A DNA stretch of 64,000 nucleotides from JAITMY01 sp031553765 (GTDB lineage Bacteria > Bacteroidota > Bacteroidia > Bacteroidales > UBA932): positions 186,001-250,000 of the forward strand of contig JAVBKY010000006.1 of assembly GCA_031553765.1 (NCBI GenBank), read 5' to 3'. Position 1 is the first letter of the stretch. Each line of letters starts with the position of its first letter. Below, piece by piece: positions 35,774 to 43,744 of this stretch. The translations under genes and the position numbers were made by a program. The notes under the pieces are model-generated. The model searched no databases. It was not told the DNA's origin and saw nothing but the letters and a program-made list of their open reading frames with translations.

Positions 35774-36343
35774 TTAGTTGTTGTATTGCTTTGCAAAATC
35801 AGCCATTTCTGCGTCAAAGTTTTGGCGAAACTTTTCGCGATTAAAAAGTGTCTCCAATTTTTTATTTGCTTCTGCGCTTTTTTCCAAAGCCTTGTATACT
35901 TCCTCCTTGTTTGACTCCACTGCCATGTATACCTTGTACATACCATCTTGAGTTTGCATGGTTTTGTTACATGCCACGCTAACATTGTTGATTTGTTGGC
36001 TCACAACTTGTTTTGTCATAGCTTCGAAGGTTTCCGAATAATCTGAAGGCTTCTGACCGGCATCATTAACATAACGTTCAGCCACTTGCTTAATAAGCGT
36101 TGACATACTTCCTGCCAACTCTGCATTAGCAGCCATACGAGCTTTATCACGAGCAGTATTCAAATCTTTGCTTTGGCCAATACCCATACCTCTAAAATAA
36201 TCTTTATCCGAGCGCTTATCATCGCAAGGAATACTCACCTCTTTTTCTCCGGCAGCAGCAGCAACCGATTTAGGTCCGCAGGACGAAAGTGTGGCACCAG
36301 CCATAACCAGTGCTGCAGCAACTAAAACAAATGATTTTTTCAT
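35774..36343 (-). CDS. LPP20-like lipoprotein
   Basis: 189 aa with a lipoprotein signal (LVAAALVMAGATLSSC, Cys22). The mature protein has the LPP20 pattern: DYFRGMGIGQSKDLNTARDKARMAANAELAGSM, followed by an amphipathic helix and QVVSQQINNVSVACNKT, MYKVYMAVESNKEEVYKAL. LPP20 was first described in Helicobacter as an outer-membrane lipoprotein. It lies within a cluster of secreted proteins with no enzyme domains. Role unknown. Confidence 0.82.
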   Translation of the reverse strand: MKKSFVLVAAALVMAGATLSSCGPKSVAAAAGEKEVSIPCDDKRSDKDYFRGMGIGQSKDLNTARDKARMAANAELAGSMSTLIKQVAERYVNDAGQKPSDYSETFEAMTKQVVSQQINNVSVACNKTMQTQDGMYKVYMAVESNKEEVYKALEKSAEANKKLETLFNREKFRQNFDAEMADFAKQYNN

Positions 36344-36373
36344 AATTTTTTGTTTTTTTGTAAGTTAAAAATA

Positions 36374-37273
36374 CTAAGGTAAGATAGGAACGTTACGCAA
36401 TGTAATAAAATTGCTTGTCAGGTTAACAGAAGATGAATAACAACTGAGCTTGATTTGTACAAATTCGGCTGCTTGATCATCAACATTTTTTACTTGTAGT
36501 TCACCCTTTATTTTCAGCCCTTTGGGTAAAGAGGTGGCATTACTAAACTCAATATAGTCTAAACGATAGGCATTTCCCTCATCATCATATGCTTGAGAGT
36601 CGGAACGTAAGAATAAAAAGTTATTAATATCCTTTGTTCCCTGATTAAGCACCGTAAACTTCATAAGAAATGAATTTCCCATTTTTGAGCACTGGGTTAC
36701 CGCAAAAATAATGTCGGGATGACAACTTTCTATTGAAATACGGCTGGGTTTTTCGCTTTCTACAGATGGCGTAGCTGGTGGAACCGGCGTGACGTCCTCT
36801 GAAAATTCGGCAGCAGGCAGTGCAGCCAACTTGCTCTTTGCTGACTCCATGAAACGCTTTAGCACTGCGCTACGTACATTTATCTGCTGCAAAGCATCGA
36901 GTATTGCCGCACTTTCACTTGTGCCTACTCCTTTACTTGACAACTCGGTCTGTGCTACTACATTCTTCGTATTGGCGTTATCACTTACCATCAATACTAT
37001 GCCCAACTTCACAAGCTGCTTGGGCGGCGTAGAGGGTGCCAATTCGGACTGTGCAATAGTCACCTGCGGTACCAATACAAAGCGAGAGTTAACTTCCTTA
37101 GTCCCCACATTATTGAGCGTAGTAAGCTGCTGTAATTTATGAACAAGCACTTGCTGCGCCTGTTCATTAAGGACTGAGTTAGCCGGCATTTTTACGCCTA
37201 TAACCACAGGCTCCTGTGCCACAAGTGCAATACTTACTAAGGCACAGGTTAAGGAGAGTAGTAATTTTTTCAT
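36374..37273 (-). CDS. Secreted protein of the LPP20/DUF6175 cluster
   Basis: 299 aa from the ATG at 37273 (the longer frame begins with TTG). Sec signal TCALVSIALVAQ. The first half holds ANSVLNEQAQQVLVHKLQQL, NSRFVLVPQVTI and a central SSKGVGTSESAAILDALQQI, resembling the periplasmic part of CsgG-like secreted proteins. The second half is a beta sandwich (FLMKFTVLNQGTKDINNFLF, LKGELQVKN-like strands). I recognise the general type from Bacteroidales clusters but not a named family. Confidence 0.75.
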   Translation of the reverse strand: MKKLLLSLTCALVSIALVAQEPVVIGVKMPANSVLNEQAQQVLVHKLQQLTTLNNVGTKEVNSRFVLVPQVTIAQSELAPSTPPKQLVKLGIVLMVSDNANTKNVVAQTELSSKGVGTSESAAILDALQQINVRSAVLKRFMESAKSKLAALPAAEFSEDVTPVPPATPSVESEKPSRISIESCHPDIIFAVTQCSKMGNSFLMKFTVLNQGTKDINNFLFLRSDSQAYDDEGNAYRLDYIEFSNATSLPKGLKIKGELQVKNVDDQAAEFVQIKLSCYSSSVNLTSNFITLRNVPILP

Positions 37274-37323
37274 ATTGGCCAACGTTTAAGCTAAGCAAAT
37301 ATACATCTTTTTGCTGCTATATG

Positions 37324-38292
37324 CTATTTTTCACCTACAATTATCCAAGCCTCGCCCAATCCGCGCTGATACACTTTACAATCGGCACTAAACGGCGCCT
37401 TGCGCAGGAATGAACGCAAGTCACTGGCAAATGCACGAGCATCAATAGCGGTTTGACGGCCGCTACTGCTTTCTTTAAACAGTGGAATGCGCACCTGCTC
37501 ATACTTAAGTATATTATCGCTACCGTCAACACGGCTGAAGCGTCCTTGTACACAATGTTGGTCAAGCCACATGTCAACACAATCTCCAAATTCGCGCTCT
37601 TCGCCATCAAATTCAAATTCGGTGGTAAAATCAAAAGTGGCGCTATTGAAACGTTTCAATACCAACTTAATTTCACGACCATTTGTAAACATATCATCAA
37701 AGTAGGTCATGAGCCTACCGTTGAACTCGTCAATGTAGCTGATAACGGCCTCCTCCAATAGCAACTCGGGCGCAGCAGCACTGCTTGGCTTACCCGACCC
37801 TGCGGCACCAGCAATCTGCTTGGCGGTATAGGCATCCAATCCGCGCAGGTTAAAGTTCACGTAGTTTTGAGGTCCTTTCTTTGCAATGTTGAAGTCCAGG
37901 TCGAGAATAATGTCGGCCTTGGCCGTGCGCTTCAACTTGTCAATGGGCGACTCTACAATTTCACCACCGTCTTTGCCCTGCATAGCTGCAGTTTCGGCTG
38001 TCTCCTGCTCAAGATTTTTCATTTCCTGCTCCAAATCCTTCAGCGGGAAACCACGATCGGCCATAATGGCCGCTAACTTGGTAATGGCAAGGCGCATCTT
38101 GCGGTCATTCTGCAACATTTTTCTGTAATCGGGCAGCGTTTGCTCTACCCCATTGGCAGTAAAGGTTTGCGTATAGCCCTGATCAATGCAGTACACATCG
38201 CTGGGTACGACCATTATTATAGGCTTTTTGGCCTGCGCAAAAACCGATAGGCTAAGCGCTACAGCAGCTATGGAGAGAAGTATATTTTTCAT
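37324..38292 (-). CDS. DUF6175 family secreted protein
   Basis: 322 aa with a Sec signal (LSIAAVALSLSVFAQ). Features I associate with DUF6175: KKPIIMVVPSDVYC near the mature N-terminus, KLAAIMADRGFPLKDLEQEM, ESPIDKLKRTAKADIILDLDF, the YVNFNLRGLDAYTAKQIAGA segment, and GLGEAWIIVGEK at the end. The assignment is from memory of the family pattern and needs a profile search. Its neighbours are other secreted proteins of the same cluster. Function unknown. Confidence 0.8.
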   Translation of the reverse strand: MKNILLSIAAVALSLSVFAQAKKPIIMVVPSDVYCIDQGYTQTFTANGVEQTLPDYRKMLQNDRKMRLAITKLAAIMADRGFPLKDLEQEMKNLEQETAETAAMQGKDGGEIVESPIDKLKRTAKADIILDLDFNIAKKGPQNYVNFNLRGLDAYTAKQIAGAAGSGKPSSAAAPELLLEEAVISYIDEFNGRLMTYFDDMFTNGREIKLVLKRFNSATFDFTTEFEFDGEEREFGDCVDMWLDQHCVQGRFSRVDGSDNILKYEQVRIPLFKESSSGRQTAIDARAFASDLRSFLRKAPFSADCKVYQRGLGEAWIIVGEK

Positions 38293-38382
38293 ATTTTTCT
38301 ATTTAATAAAGACTTGCGACACTCGAATTGCGACTTGCGAAAAATATCGCACATCGCTTGTCGGAAATCGCACATCAAACCT
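38293..38382. repeat. Hairpin-like repeat GACTTGCGA type
   Basis: 90-nt spacer between two secreted genes, made of GACTTGCGACACTCGAATTG, GCGACTTGCGA, TCGCACATCGC and AAATCGCACATC words. It looks like another small palindromic family but only one copy is in the window. Confidence 0.45.
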
Positions 38383-38892
38383 TTAGAATCCTGAGTTGAG
38401 ACGACGAGCAATGCCCTCGGCCTCCAAATCCTTTCGAAGATTATCGTACATTACCTGCACCGTAATTCCTACTTTATATCCACCCTTTACCTTGAGGCGA
38501 TCTTGCCCGCTGGGAGTAGCATCTGTGGTAAGATTTATATACTTGAGGTACTGATTTCCGGTTTCGAAGAATTTCTCAAAAAACTCAGCATTGTTTTCTT
38601 CTGTTTTTGAATCGGGGCAAATGGCGGGGGTGGGAGCAGCACCGTTACCACCGGGAATACCACGGAAAATACAGGCTGCCACAGCATTCTTCTTGGCTTG
38701 AACAATGGCCTGATCTACTTTTTTGGCATAGCCCCATACTTTGAACACTTTTGTTCCATCCTGGCCTACACCCATTACGGCAATCTCGTAGTTGTAGCTA
38801 CTACCGAACAGTACTTTGCGCTCTTTACGCGTTTGCGCATTTACGCCTACCACCATTAAAAGCGATAGCAAGGTTAGGATAATTTTATTCAT
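38383..38892 (-). CDS. Small secreted protein of the LPP20/DUF6175 cluster
   Basis: 169 aa with a Sec signal (LSLLMVVGVNAQ). The mature part contains YEIAVMGVGQDGTKVFKVWG, then the helix VDQAIVQAKKNAVAACIFRG and KVKGGYKVGITVQVMYDNLR. The pattern of repeated Ala-rich helix plus short strands resembles LPP20/curli-assembly type folds. It lies directly upstream of the DUF6175 gene on the same strand. Function unknown. Confidence 0.78.
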   Translation of the reverse strand: MNKIILTLLSLLMVVGVNAQTRKERKVLFGSSYNYEIAVMGVGQDGTKVFKVWGYAKKVDQAIVQAKKNAVAACIFRGIPGGNGAAPTPAICPDSKTEENNAEFFEKFFETGNQYLKYINLTTDATPSGQDRLKVKGGYKVGITVQVMYDNLRKDLEAEGIARRLNSGF

Positions 38893-38998
38893 ACGTAGGA
38901 TTTTTTGTAAAGTTATAAAATTTCTACATTTACCAACAGAAAATCAAAATTTTAACCTACTCTGAATAGAGGAAAGAATATCCTAAAACAAGCGTACA

Positions 38999-39601
38999 CT
39001 ACTCTACCACTACAAATGGATACTTTTTGTATAAATTATTGGGTTGAAATTTCTGCTCCAGCAGCTGCGACCAATCGCTTTTATCAGGTAGAAATGTGTA
39101 AACTACACCCAAGTTTAACACTGAGTCCATGTTCACAGAGGCATTATCCTTTAGCCAATACACTCCATCCATAAGGCCCTTCACAGGTGCAACATCTCTA
39201 TACGCAATATAAAAGTTTCCCGACTTTCGCAGCGGATAGCCTACCCTATAGCGACAGGTATCATTGCTGCATTCAATGGTTTGATATCGCCAATGAAATG
39301 AATCGCCCTGTTCGAGATGAGTAAAAAACGGCTCGTAAGTTGTTTTTCCATACTCAATTACGCCAAAGCGGGCATCTATACTTGCCTTAGCCAGCTGAAT
39401 ATCTTGCTTTCGCAACAAGGTTACCACCTTGCTACAGAATTTAGTACTTAACCACAGTGTATCACCCACATGCAGAGTATCAGCGGTGGGAGTTACCTCT
39501 ACAATAACAGGCACTGAATCCAAAACTTCGGACTTGTGCTTACAGCTGCTAAGAATCGGCAAAACAATAATTAGCATTGTAAAAAATATATTTATTTTCA
39601 T
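38999..39601 (-). CDS. Lipoprotein of unknown function
   Basis: 200 aa with a lipoprotein signal (LIIVLPILSSC, Cys20). The mature part starts with KHKSEVLDSVPVIVEVTPTADTLHVGDTLWLSTKF, a beta-sandwich-like start, then a Cys pair in IECSNDTCRYRVG. It carries no recognised domain. It is transcribed in the same direction as the secreted cluster, 106 nt upstream of it. Confidence 0.75.
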   Translation of the reverse strand: MKINIFFTMLIIVLPILSSCKHKSEVLDSVPVIVEVTPTADTLHVGDTLWLSTKFCSKVVTLLRKQDIQLAKASIDARFGVIEYGKTTYEPFFTHLEQGDSFHWRYQTIECSNDTCRYRVGYPLRKSGNFYIAYRDVAPVKGLMDGVYWLKDNASVNMDSVLNLGVVYTFLPDKSDWSQLLEQKFQPNNLYKKYPFVVVE

Positions 39602-39625
39602 AGCATTGGATTTTTAATTAAGAAA

Positions 39626-40198
39626 CTAAAAGCCAATTCGGCGACGGGACTTGTCCTCTAACTGCTTCTTTTGCTCTGTGATACTGCTAATAATTTCGTA
39701 TACCCGTCCAAACTCTTCATACACAAAAGAGTCCATTTGATCTTGTCGTTGGAACATTTCGTTTTTTTCATTGGCAAGATCCTGAATTTCATCTTTGATA
39801 CCGTTAAGTTTTTCTATATTTACAGGTTGTTTAATGGTATAACCTTGCAATAAATGGTCTCGCAATATCGTTGTTGCCCACATACGGAATTGCGTTGCCC
39901 TTATGCTATTTACTCTATAACCAACGGCAATAATTGCATCCAGATTATAACATTCAATTTGTCGTATTATCGTTCGCCTACCTTCTTTTCGAACATGTTC
40001 CATTTTGGAACATGTTGACTTTTCTTGTAGTTCCCCCGAATTATAGATATTACCTAAGTGTTTGGTTATCGCGGGCCTTTTAGTTCCAAACAGTTCCGCC
40101 ATTTGTGCCTGTGTTAACCAAATGGTTTCTTGATTTATGAGCACAGGGAGGTTTTCCATTCCCTCTGCATTATACGTTACTACTTCATTTTCACTCAT
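39626..40198 (-). CDS. RhuM-family protein
   Basis: 190 aa from the ATG at 40198; the frame continues 43 codons upstream with no conserved sequence. RhuM was named after a Salmonella pathogenicity-island gene; most homologues sit in mobile or defence-rich regions and their function is unclear. The core pattern is clear: ETIWLTQAQMAELFGTKRPAITKHLGNIY (a helix-turn-helix-like part), LDAIIAVGYRVNS and ATQFRMWATTILRDHLLQGY. The C-terminus ends after a coiled coil, shorter than the longer RhuM proteins. It lies inside the secreted cluster, suggesting a later insertion. Confidence 0.85.
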   Translation of the reverse strand: MSENEVVTYNAEGMENLPVLINQETIWLTQAQMAELFGTKRPAITKHLGNIYNSGELQEKSTCSKMEHVRKEGRRTIIRQIECYNLDAIIAVGYRVNSIRATQFRMWATTILRDHLLQGYTIKQPVNIEKLNGIKDEIQDLANEKNEMFQRQDQMDSFVYEEFGRVYEIISSITEQKKQLEDKSRRRIGF

Positions 40199-40407
40199 GG
40201 CAACGAGGGCTTTAAAATGCAAAGTAAATGCCGGTAAGCATTGCAAAGAAAGTAGACACACTATTTTAACCAAGAGATAGACAAAAGAAAAAGCACTATT
40301 TATTCTGAAAATAAGAGGAGTACGCAAAAAGAAAATGCTTTCGGAACATTATCCGAAAGCATTAATTAACCTACGTTTTACAAGGAATTTTTAAGAGAAA
40401 ATTGCTG

Positions 40408-42138
40408 TTAAAAATTTATCCGGACACCAAGAAAACCTCCAAAGCCGGCACTGCTGCGCCCTTGAAATATTTCGCTGTACTTGCTGAACGAGGCGTCATA
40501 AGTACCACTGTAACTTTTGCTAATGTGTGGTGAGAGATAGGTGAACGCGCTGAGCCCTCCCACCAGCTGCAGCGGGTAGTATATGTTAATGGCAGCATTC
40601 ATACCTGCTTTAAGGTAAAATGTTTCGAAGGGAATATCATTAGCAGAGGCATATTCCCAACCTACACCTAGGTATGGCGATAGCGAGAAATTTCTCCAAA
40701 AGTAGAAGCCTTTTCCTAATCCTAAGCCTACGCGAGAAAAGGTATAGGATTTCTTCTTAACCTCTGTAGACATCATAGATTCAGCGGGCTGAACAATAGG
40801 AAAGGCCAATGCGTAATCAGTAAACTCCACCTCACCTTCACCATAAAGGTAAAGCGAGGGTATGCCAAGGCTAATCACTTTATTGATAAGCATTTCTAAA
40901 CGCAACTTTCCTCCCGACTGTGAAGGCTGCCCCTCTTTGGATTGTAATCCGGGACCATAGCCCAGCATGAGGCTCAGTCCCGCATCGTTGCGCTGCTCCA
41001 GCGTCATGCCCTCCTCCACTCGTCCACCTGCTATTTGGTAAAAGTTACTTTCTGCGGTTTTTCCCTTGGTTACCGTGCGGTTATCTACCACATGGCTACC
41101 CGCACGCACTACGGCCTTGCGCTTGGCTTTCACCTGCCCCTTGTCATCCATTTCGTACTCGACAATGAAGTATCTCTGGTCGGTTTTCAGCCCCTCCTTT
41201 TTACCTATTTTAGCACGAATGGGGCTAAGGGCGCTAACGCCTGTTTGCACCTTAAAAGCTGCCACCTTTTTTTCGAGCTCACCCATTACATTATTGTATC
41301 CTTTCTGATACATTTGTTGCAGCAAATCCTCGCGCGATGTAACGCTCATAGCCATGCGCATTACGCTTTCAAGCCCGCTTTCGTTCTTCATTGGTTTGCC
41401 CGTCATGAGCGAGTTGGTGCTGGCGGAAGCGCTCACCTGAGTAAGGTATTCCATCTCAAAGGGGATTTGCTCAAAGCGTTTTTGCTTCTCAGTAATCACC
41501 TCCTCCGAATCGCCCTCATCAATCCATGTGTCGTAAAGTTGGCTTTCAATATCATCATTGTAGCGGAGCTTATACACGTAGGCGCGCACGGTGGTACTCC
41601 ACGAGTGCATATCAGTACCATTGTTGGCTGAGTAGGTAATGCTGCCAAAATCAACTACCACCACATACGTTTTGCTGATGAGCTTGCTGCCAAGATCCCT
41701 CAACTCCTCGGTACCGCGCTTGGTGGTGGTGGCAAGGTTATAGGCGTCGTCGGTGGCATTGAACTCACCGCGCGAGTGAATGAGCGACATGCTCATAAAG
41801 CCGTCGGGCTTGCGTTGGTACCACGCTGTAACCTCTTTGCGCGCCACGTTTTGCCGCGCGAGTTCCGTCAAAACAGGTTGCCACTGGGTGCTGGAAACAT
41901 CGCTACGCTTGAGCTGAGGTAGTGAGAGGTCGGTTACACTTAACTTGTTGTAGTAAAACTTATCGTGCTGTGGTACTTTTGCAAAAGCCTTAGCCGACGA
42001 AGCATCGTACACATCACCATGCTTCAGCAACATGAAGTTAACGGTAGGTCTGTCGTAAGCAGCACTTTGCGCATAAGCACTTGGGGTAATGATAAAAACG
42101 AAAAATACGAGCAGCGCAAAACGCAGGATTGATTTCAT
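40408..42138 (-). CDS. Exported protein with C-terminal outer-membrane barrel
   Basis: 576 aa with a Sec signal (LVFFVFIITPSAYAQ). The N-terminal ~340 residues contain LLKHGDVYDASSAK, LISKTYVVVVDFGSITYS, a charged helical part and IGKKEGLKTDQRYFIVEYE, which looks like a small barrel-like segment with KRKAVVRAGSHVVDN. The C-terminal ~190 residues alternate strands (GIPSLYLYGEGEVEF, FYFWRNFSLSPYLGVGWEY) and end GGFLGVRINF with terminal Phe, an outer-membrane signature. It begins 44 nt from the gltD stop. Function unknown. Confidence 0.8.
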   Translation of the reverse strand: MKSILRFALLVFFVFIITPSAYAQSAAYDRPTVNFMLLKHGDVYDASSAKAFAKVPQHDKFYYNKLSVTDLSLPQLKRSDVSSTQWQPVLTELARQNVARKEVTAWYQRKPDGFMSMSLIHSRGEFNATDDAYNLATTTKRGTEELRDLGSKLISKTYVVVVDFGSITYSANNGTDMHSWSTTVRAYVYKLRYNDDIESQLYDTWIDEGDSEEVITEKQKRFEQIPFEMEYLTQVSASASTNSLMTGKPMKNESGLESVMRMAMSVTSREDLLQQMYQKGYNNVMGELEKKVAAFKVQTGVSALSPIRAKIGKKEGLKTDQRYFIVEYEMDDKGQVKAKRKAVVRAGSHVVDNRTVTKGKTAESNFYQIAGGRVEEGMTLEQRNDAGLSLMLGYGPGLQSKEGQPSQSGGKLRLEMLINKVISLGIPSLYLYGEGEVEFTDYALAFPIVQPAESMMSTEVKKKSYTFSRVGLGLGKGFYFWRNFSLSPYLGVGWEYASANDIPFETFYLKAGMNAAINIYYPLQLVGGLSAFTYLSPHISKSYSGTYDASFSKYSEIFQGRSSAGFGGFLGVRINF

Positions 42139-42182
42139 TGGTTAGATAGCATGGTGTTGAGAAGCGAAGTTAGCTATTTTGC

Positions 42183-43586
42183 TTAACCCAACAAAAACTC
42201 CTCAATACCTTTGGCAGCCTTTTGCCCCGACTCAATAGCACGTACCACAAGACTTGCGCCCAAAGCAGCATCGCCCGCAGCGAAAACTTTAGCGGACGAG
42301 GTGCGATTGCCATCTGCTGTGCCAATATTTTTACGCTCGTTGAGCAAAAGGTTTAGGTCGGTAACCAAGCCCTCGTGCATGGGGTGAACAAAACCCATGG
42401 CAAGTAATACCAAATCGGCTTCAATAGACTCGGTGCGACCTGTATGTTGAAGCTGCGGGCGACCGTTGGTATCGGGGATCCACTCCACTTCTTCCACCTC
42501 AGCGGAGGCTACCACACCATCCTTACCTATAAATTTACGGGTATCGAGCAGCCAGCGGCGAGTGCAACCTTCCTCATGAGAGGAAGTAATTTTTAGCACC
42601 TGCGGATAGGCTGGCCACGGCGTAGCGGGATTTTCGCCTATAGGCGGCTTGGGCATTATTTCAATTTGGGTAACGCTTGCTGCCCCTTGACGCACGGCAG
42701 TACCCACGCAATCGCTGCCCGTGTCGCCACCACCAATAACCAACACGCGCTTGCCTTGCGCATTGATACGCTCATCGGGTGAAAAGTTTTGACCTGCTAC
42801 CACGCGGTTTTGCTGACGCAGATAATCAAGTGCAAAGTGTATGCCTTTGAAGTCACGCCCTTCAACCTTGAGGTCGCGTGGGACACCAGCACCAATGCAC
42901 AGGCACACGGCATCGTAGTCAGCGGTTATACCCTGCCCTACTGTAACGCCCGTAACAAACTTAATGCCCTCCTGCTCCATTACGTGCAGGCGGCGGTCAA
43001 TGATTTTTTTATTGAGCTTAAAATCGGGGATACCCAAGCGAAGAAGTCCGCCTATGGTTTCATCCTTTTCGTAAACGGTTACGTTGAAGCCACGCCTATT
43101 GAGTCGGTTGGCGGCTGCCAAACCTGCAGGTCCCGAGCCAACCACAGCAACTTTTTGCAATAGCCTTTGCTTAGGTGGTTGCGCTACTACGTAGCCTTCA
43201 TCGAATGCTTTTTCGGCCACAGCAACTTCGTTTTCACGAATGGTTACGGGCTCGTGCGAAAGCGACAGCACACAGGATTTTTCACATAGCGCGGGACATA
43301 CACGTCCTGTGAATTCGGGAAAGTCGTTGGTACGTGAAAGGATTTGGTAGGCTTCACGCCAATTACCTTTGTATAATGCGTCCTGCCACTCGGGTTGGCA
43401 GTTACCCACGGGACAAGCCCACAGGCAAAAAGGTACACCACAATCCATGCAGCGCGAGGCCTGCAAAAGTCGGTCGGCGGTGTTGAGCGTTTGCTCTACT
43501 TCAGCGTAGTCGTTTATGCGGTCGTTAAGAGCGCGGTAGCCCGCTTCCTTACGGTCGATGGTTAAAAATGCTTTTGGATTTCCCAT
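42183..43586 (-). CDS. gltD: Glutamate synthase (NADPH) small subunit
   Basis: 467 aa. GltD passes electrons from NADPH through FAD and iron-sulfur centres to GltB. Cys46, Cys49, Cys54 and Cys58 in RCMDCGVPFCLWACPVGNC, together with CPALCEKSC near residue 96, bind the low-potential clusters. FAD binding is at VAVVGSGPAGLAAA near 146 and NADPH binding at VLVIGGGDTGSDC near 283. It is transcribed after gltB, separated by a half A element and a hairpin. Confidence 0.97.
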   Translation of the reverse strand: MGNPKAFLTIDRKEAGYRALNDRINDYAEVEQTLNTADRLLQASRCMDCGVPFCLWACPVGNCQPEWQDALYKGNWREAYQILSRTNDFPEFTGRVCPALCEKSCVLSLSHEPVTIRENEVAVAEKAFDEGYVVAQPPKQRLLQKVAVVGSGPAGLAAANRLNRRGFNVTVYEKDETIGGLLRLGIPDFKLNKKIIDRRLHVMEQEGIKFVTGVTVGQGITADYDAVCLCIGAGVPRDLKVEGRDFKGIHFALDYLRQQNRVVAGQNFSPDERINAQGKRVLVIGGGDTGSDCVGTAVRQGAASVTQIEIMPKPPIGENPATPWPAYPQVLKITSSHEEGCTRRWLLDTRKFIGKDGVVASAEVEEVEWIPDTNGRPQLQHTGRTESIEADLVLLAMGFVHPMHEGLVTDLNLLLNERKNIGTADGNRTSSAKVFAAGDAALGASLVVRAIESGQKAAKGIEEFLLG

Positions 43587-43602
43587 TTTATTTATCTCTT
43601 TT

Positions 43603-43645
43603 TACCCCCAACCCCCTAAAGGGGGCTATAACTTTTGTGGGTTAA
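43603..43645. repeat. Half element of family A, copy A2
   Basis: Only one outer arm is present: TTACCCCCAACCCCC, then TAAAGGGGGCTATAAC and TTTTGTGGGTTAAC. It matches the left end of copy A6. It lies just upstream of gltD. Confidence 0.75.
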
Positions 43646-43702
43646 CATGTATATTTTGCACTAAGGCTTTGCGGGTGTCTATCCCCCGCACGTTGCCACA
43701 TG

Positions 43703-43736
43703 ACCCTAACAGGGTTTTGAGACCCTGTTAGGGTTT
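43703..43736 (-). terminator. Hairpin between gltB and gltD
   Basis: ACCCTAACAGGGTTTTG and GACCCTGTTAGGGT form a 12-bp stem. It lies 8 nt past the gltB stop codon and may limit read-through into gltD or stabilise the gltB message. Confidence 0.6.
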
Positions 43737-43744
43737 TGCGTAAT

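Noticed and set aside
40199..40327. Extended RhuM start at 40327
   Set aside because: The extra 43 residues are hydrophobic and lack the usual conserved start; homologues begin near MSENEVVTYNAEG.
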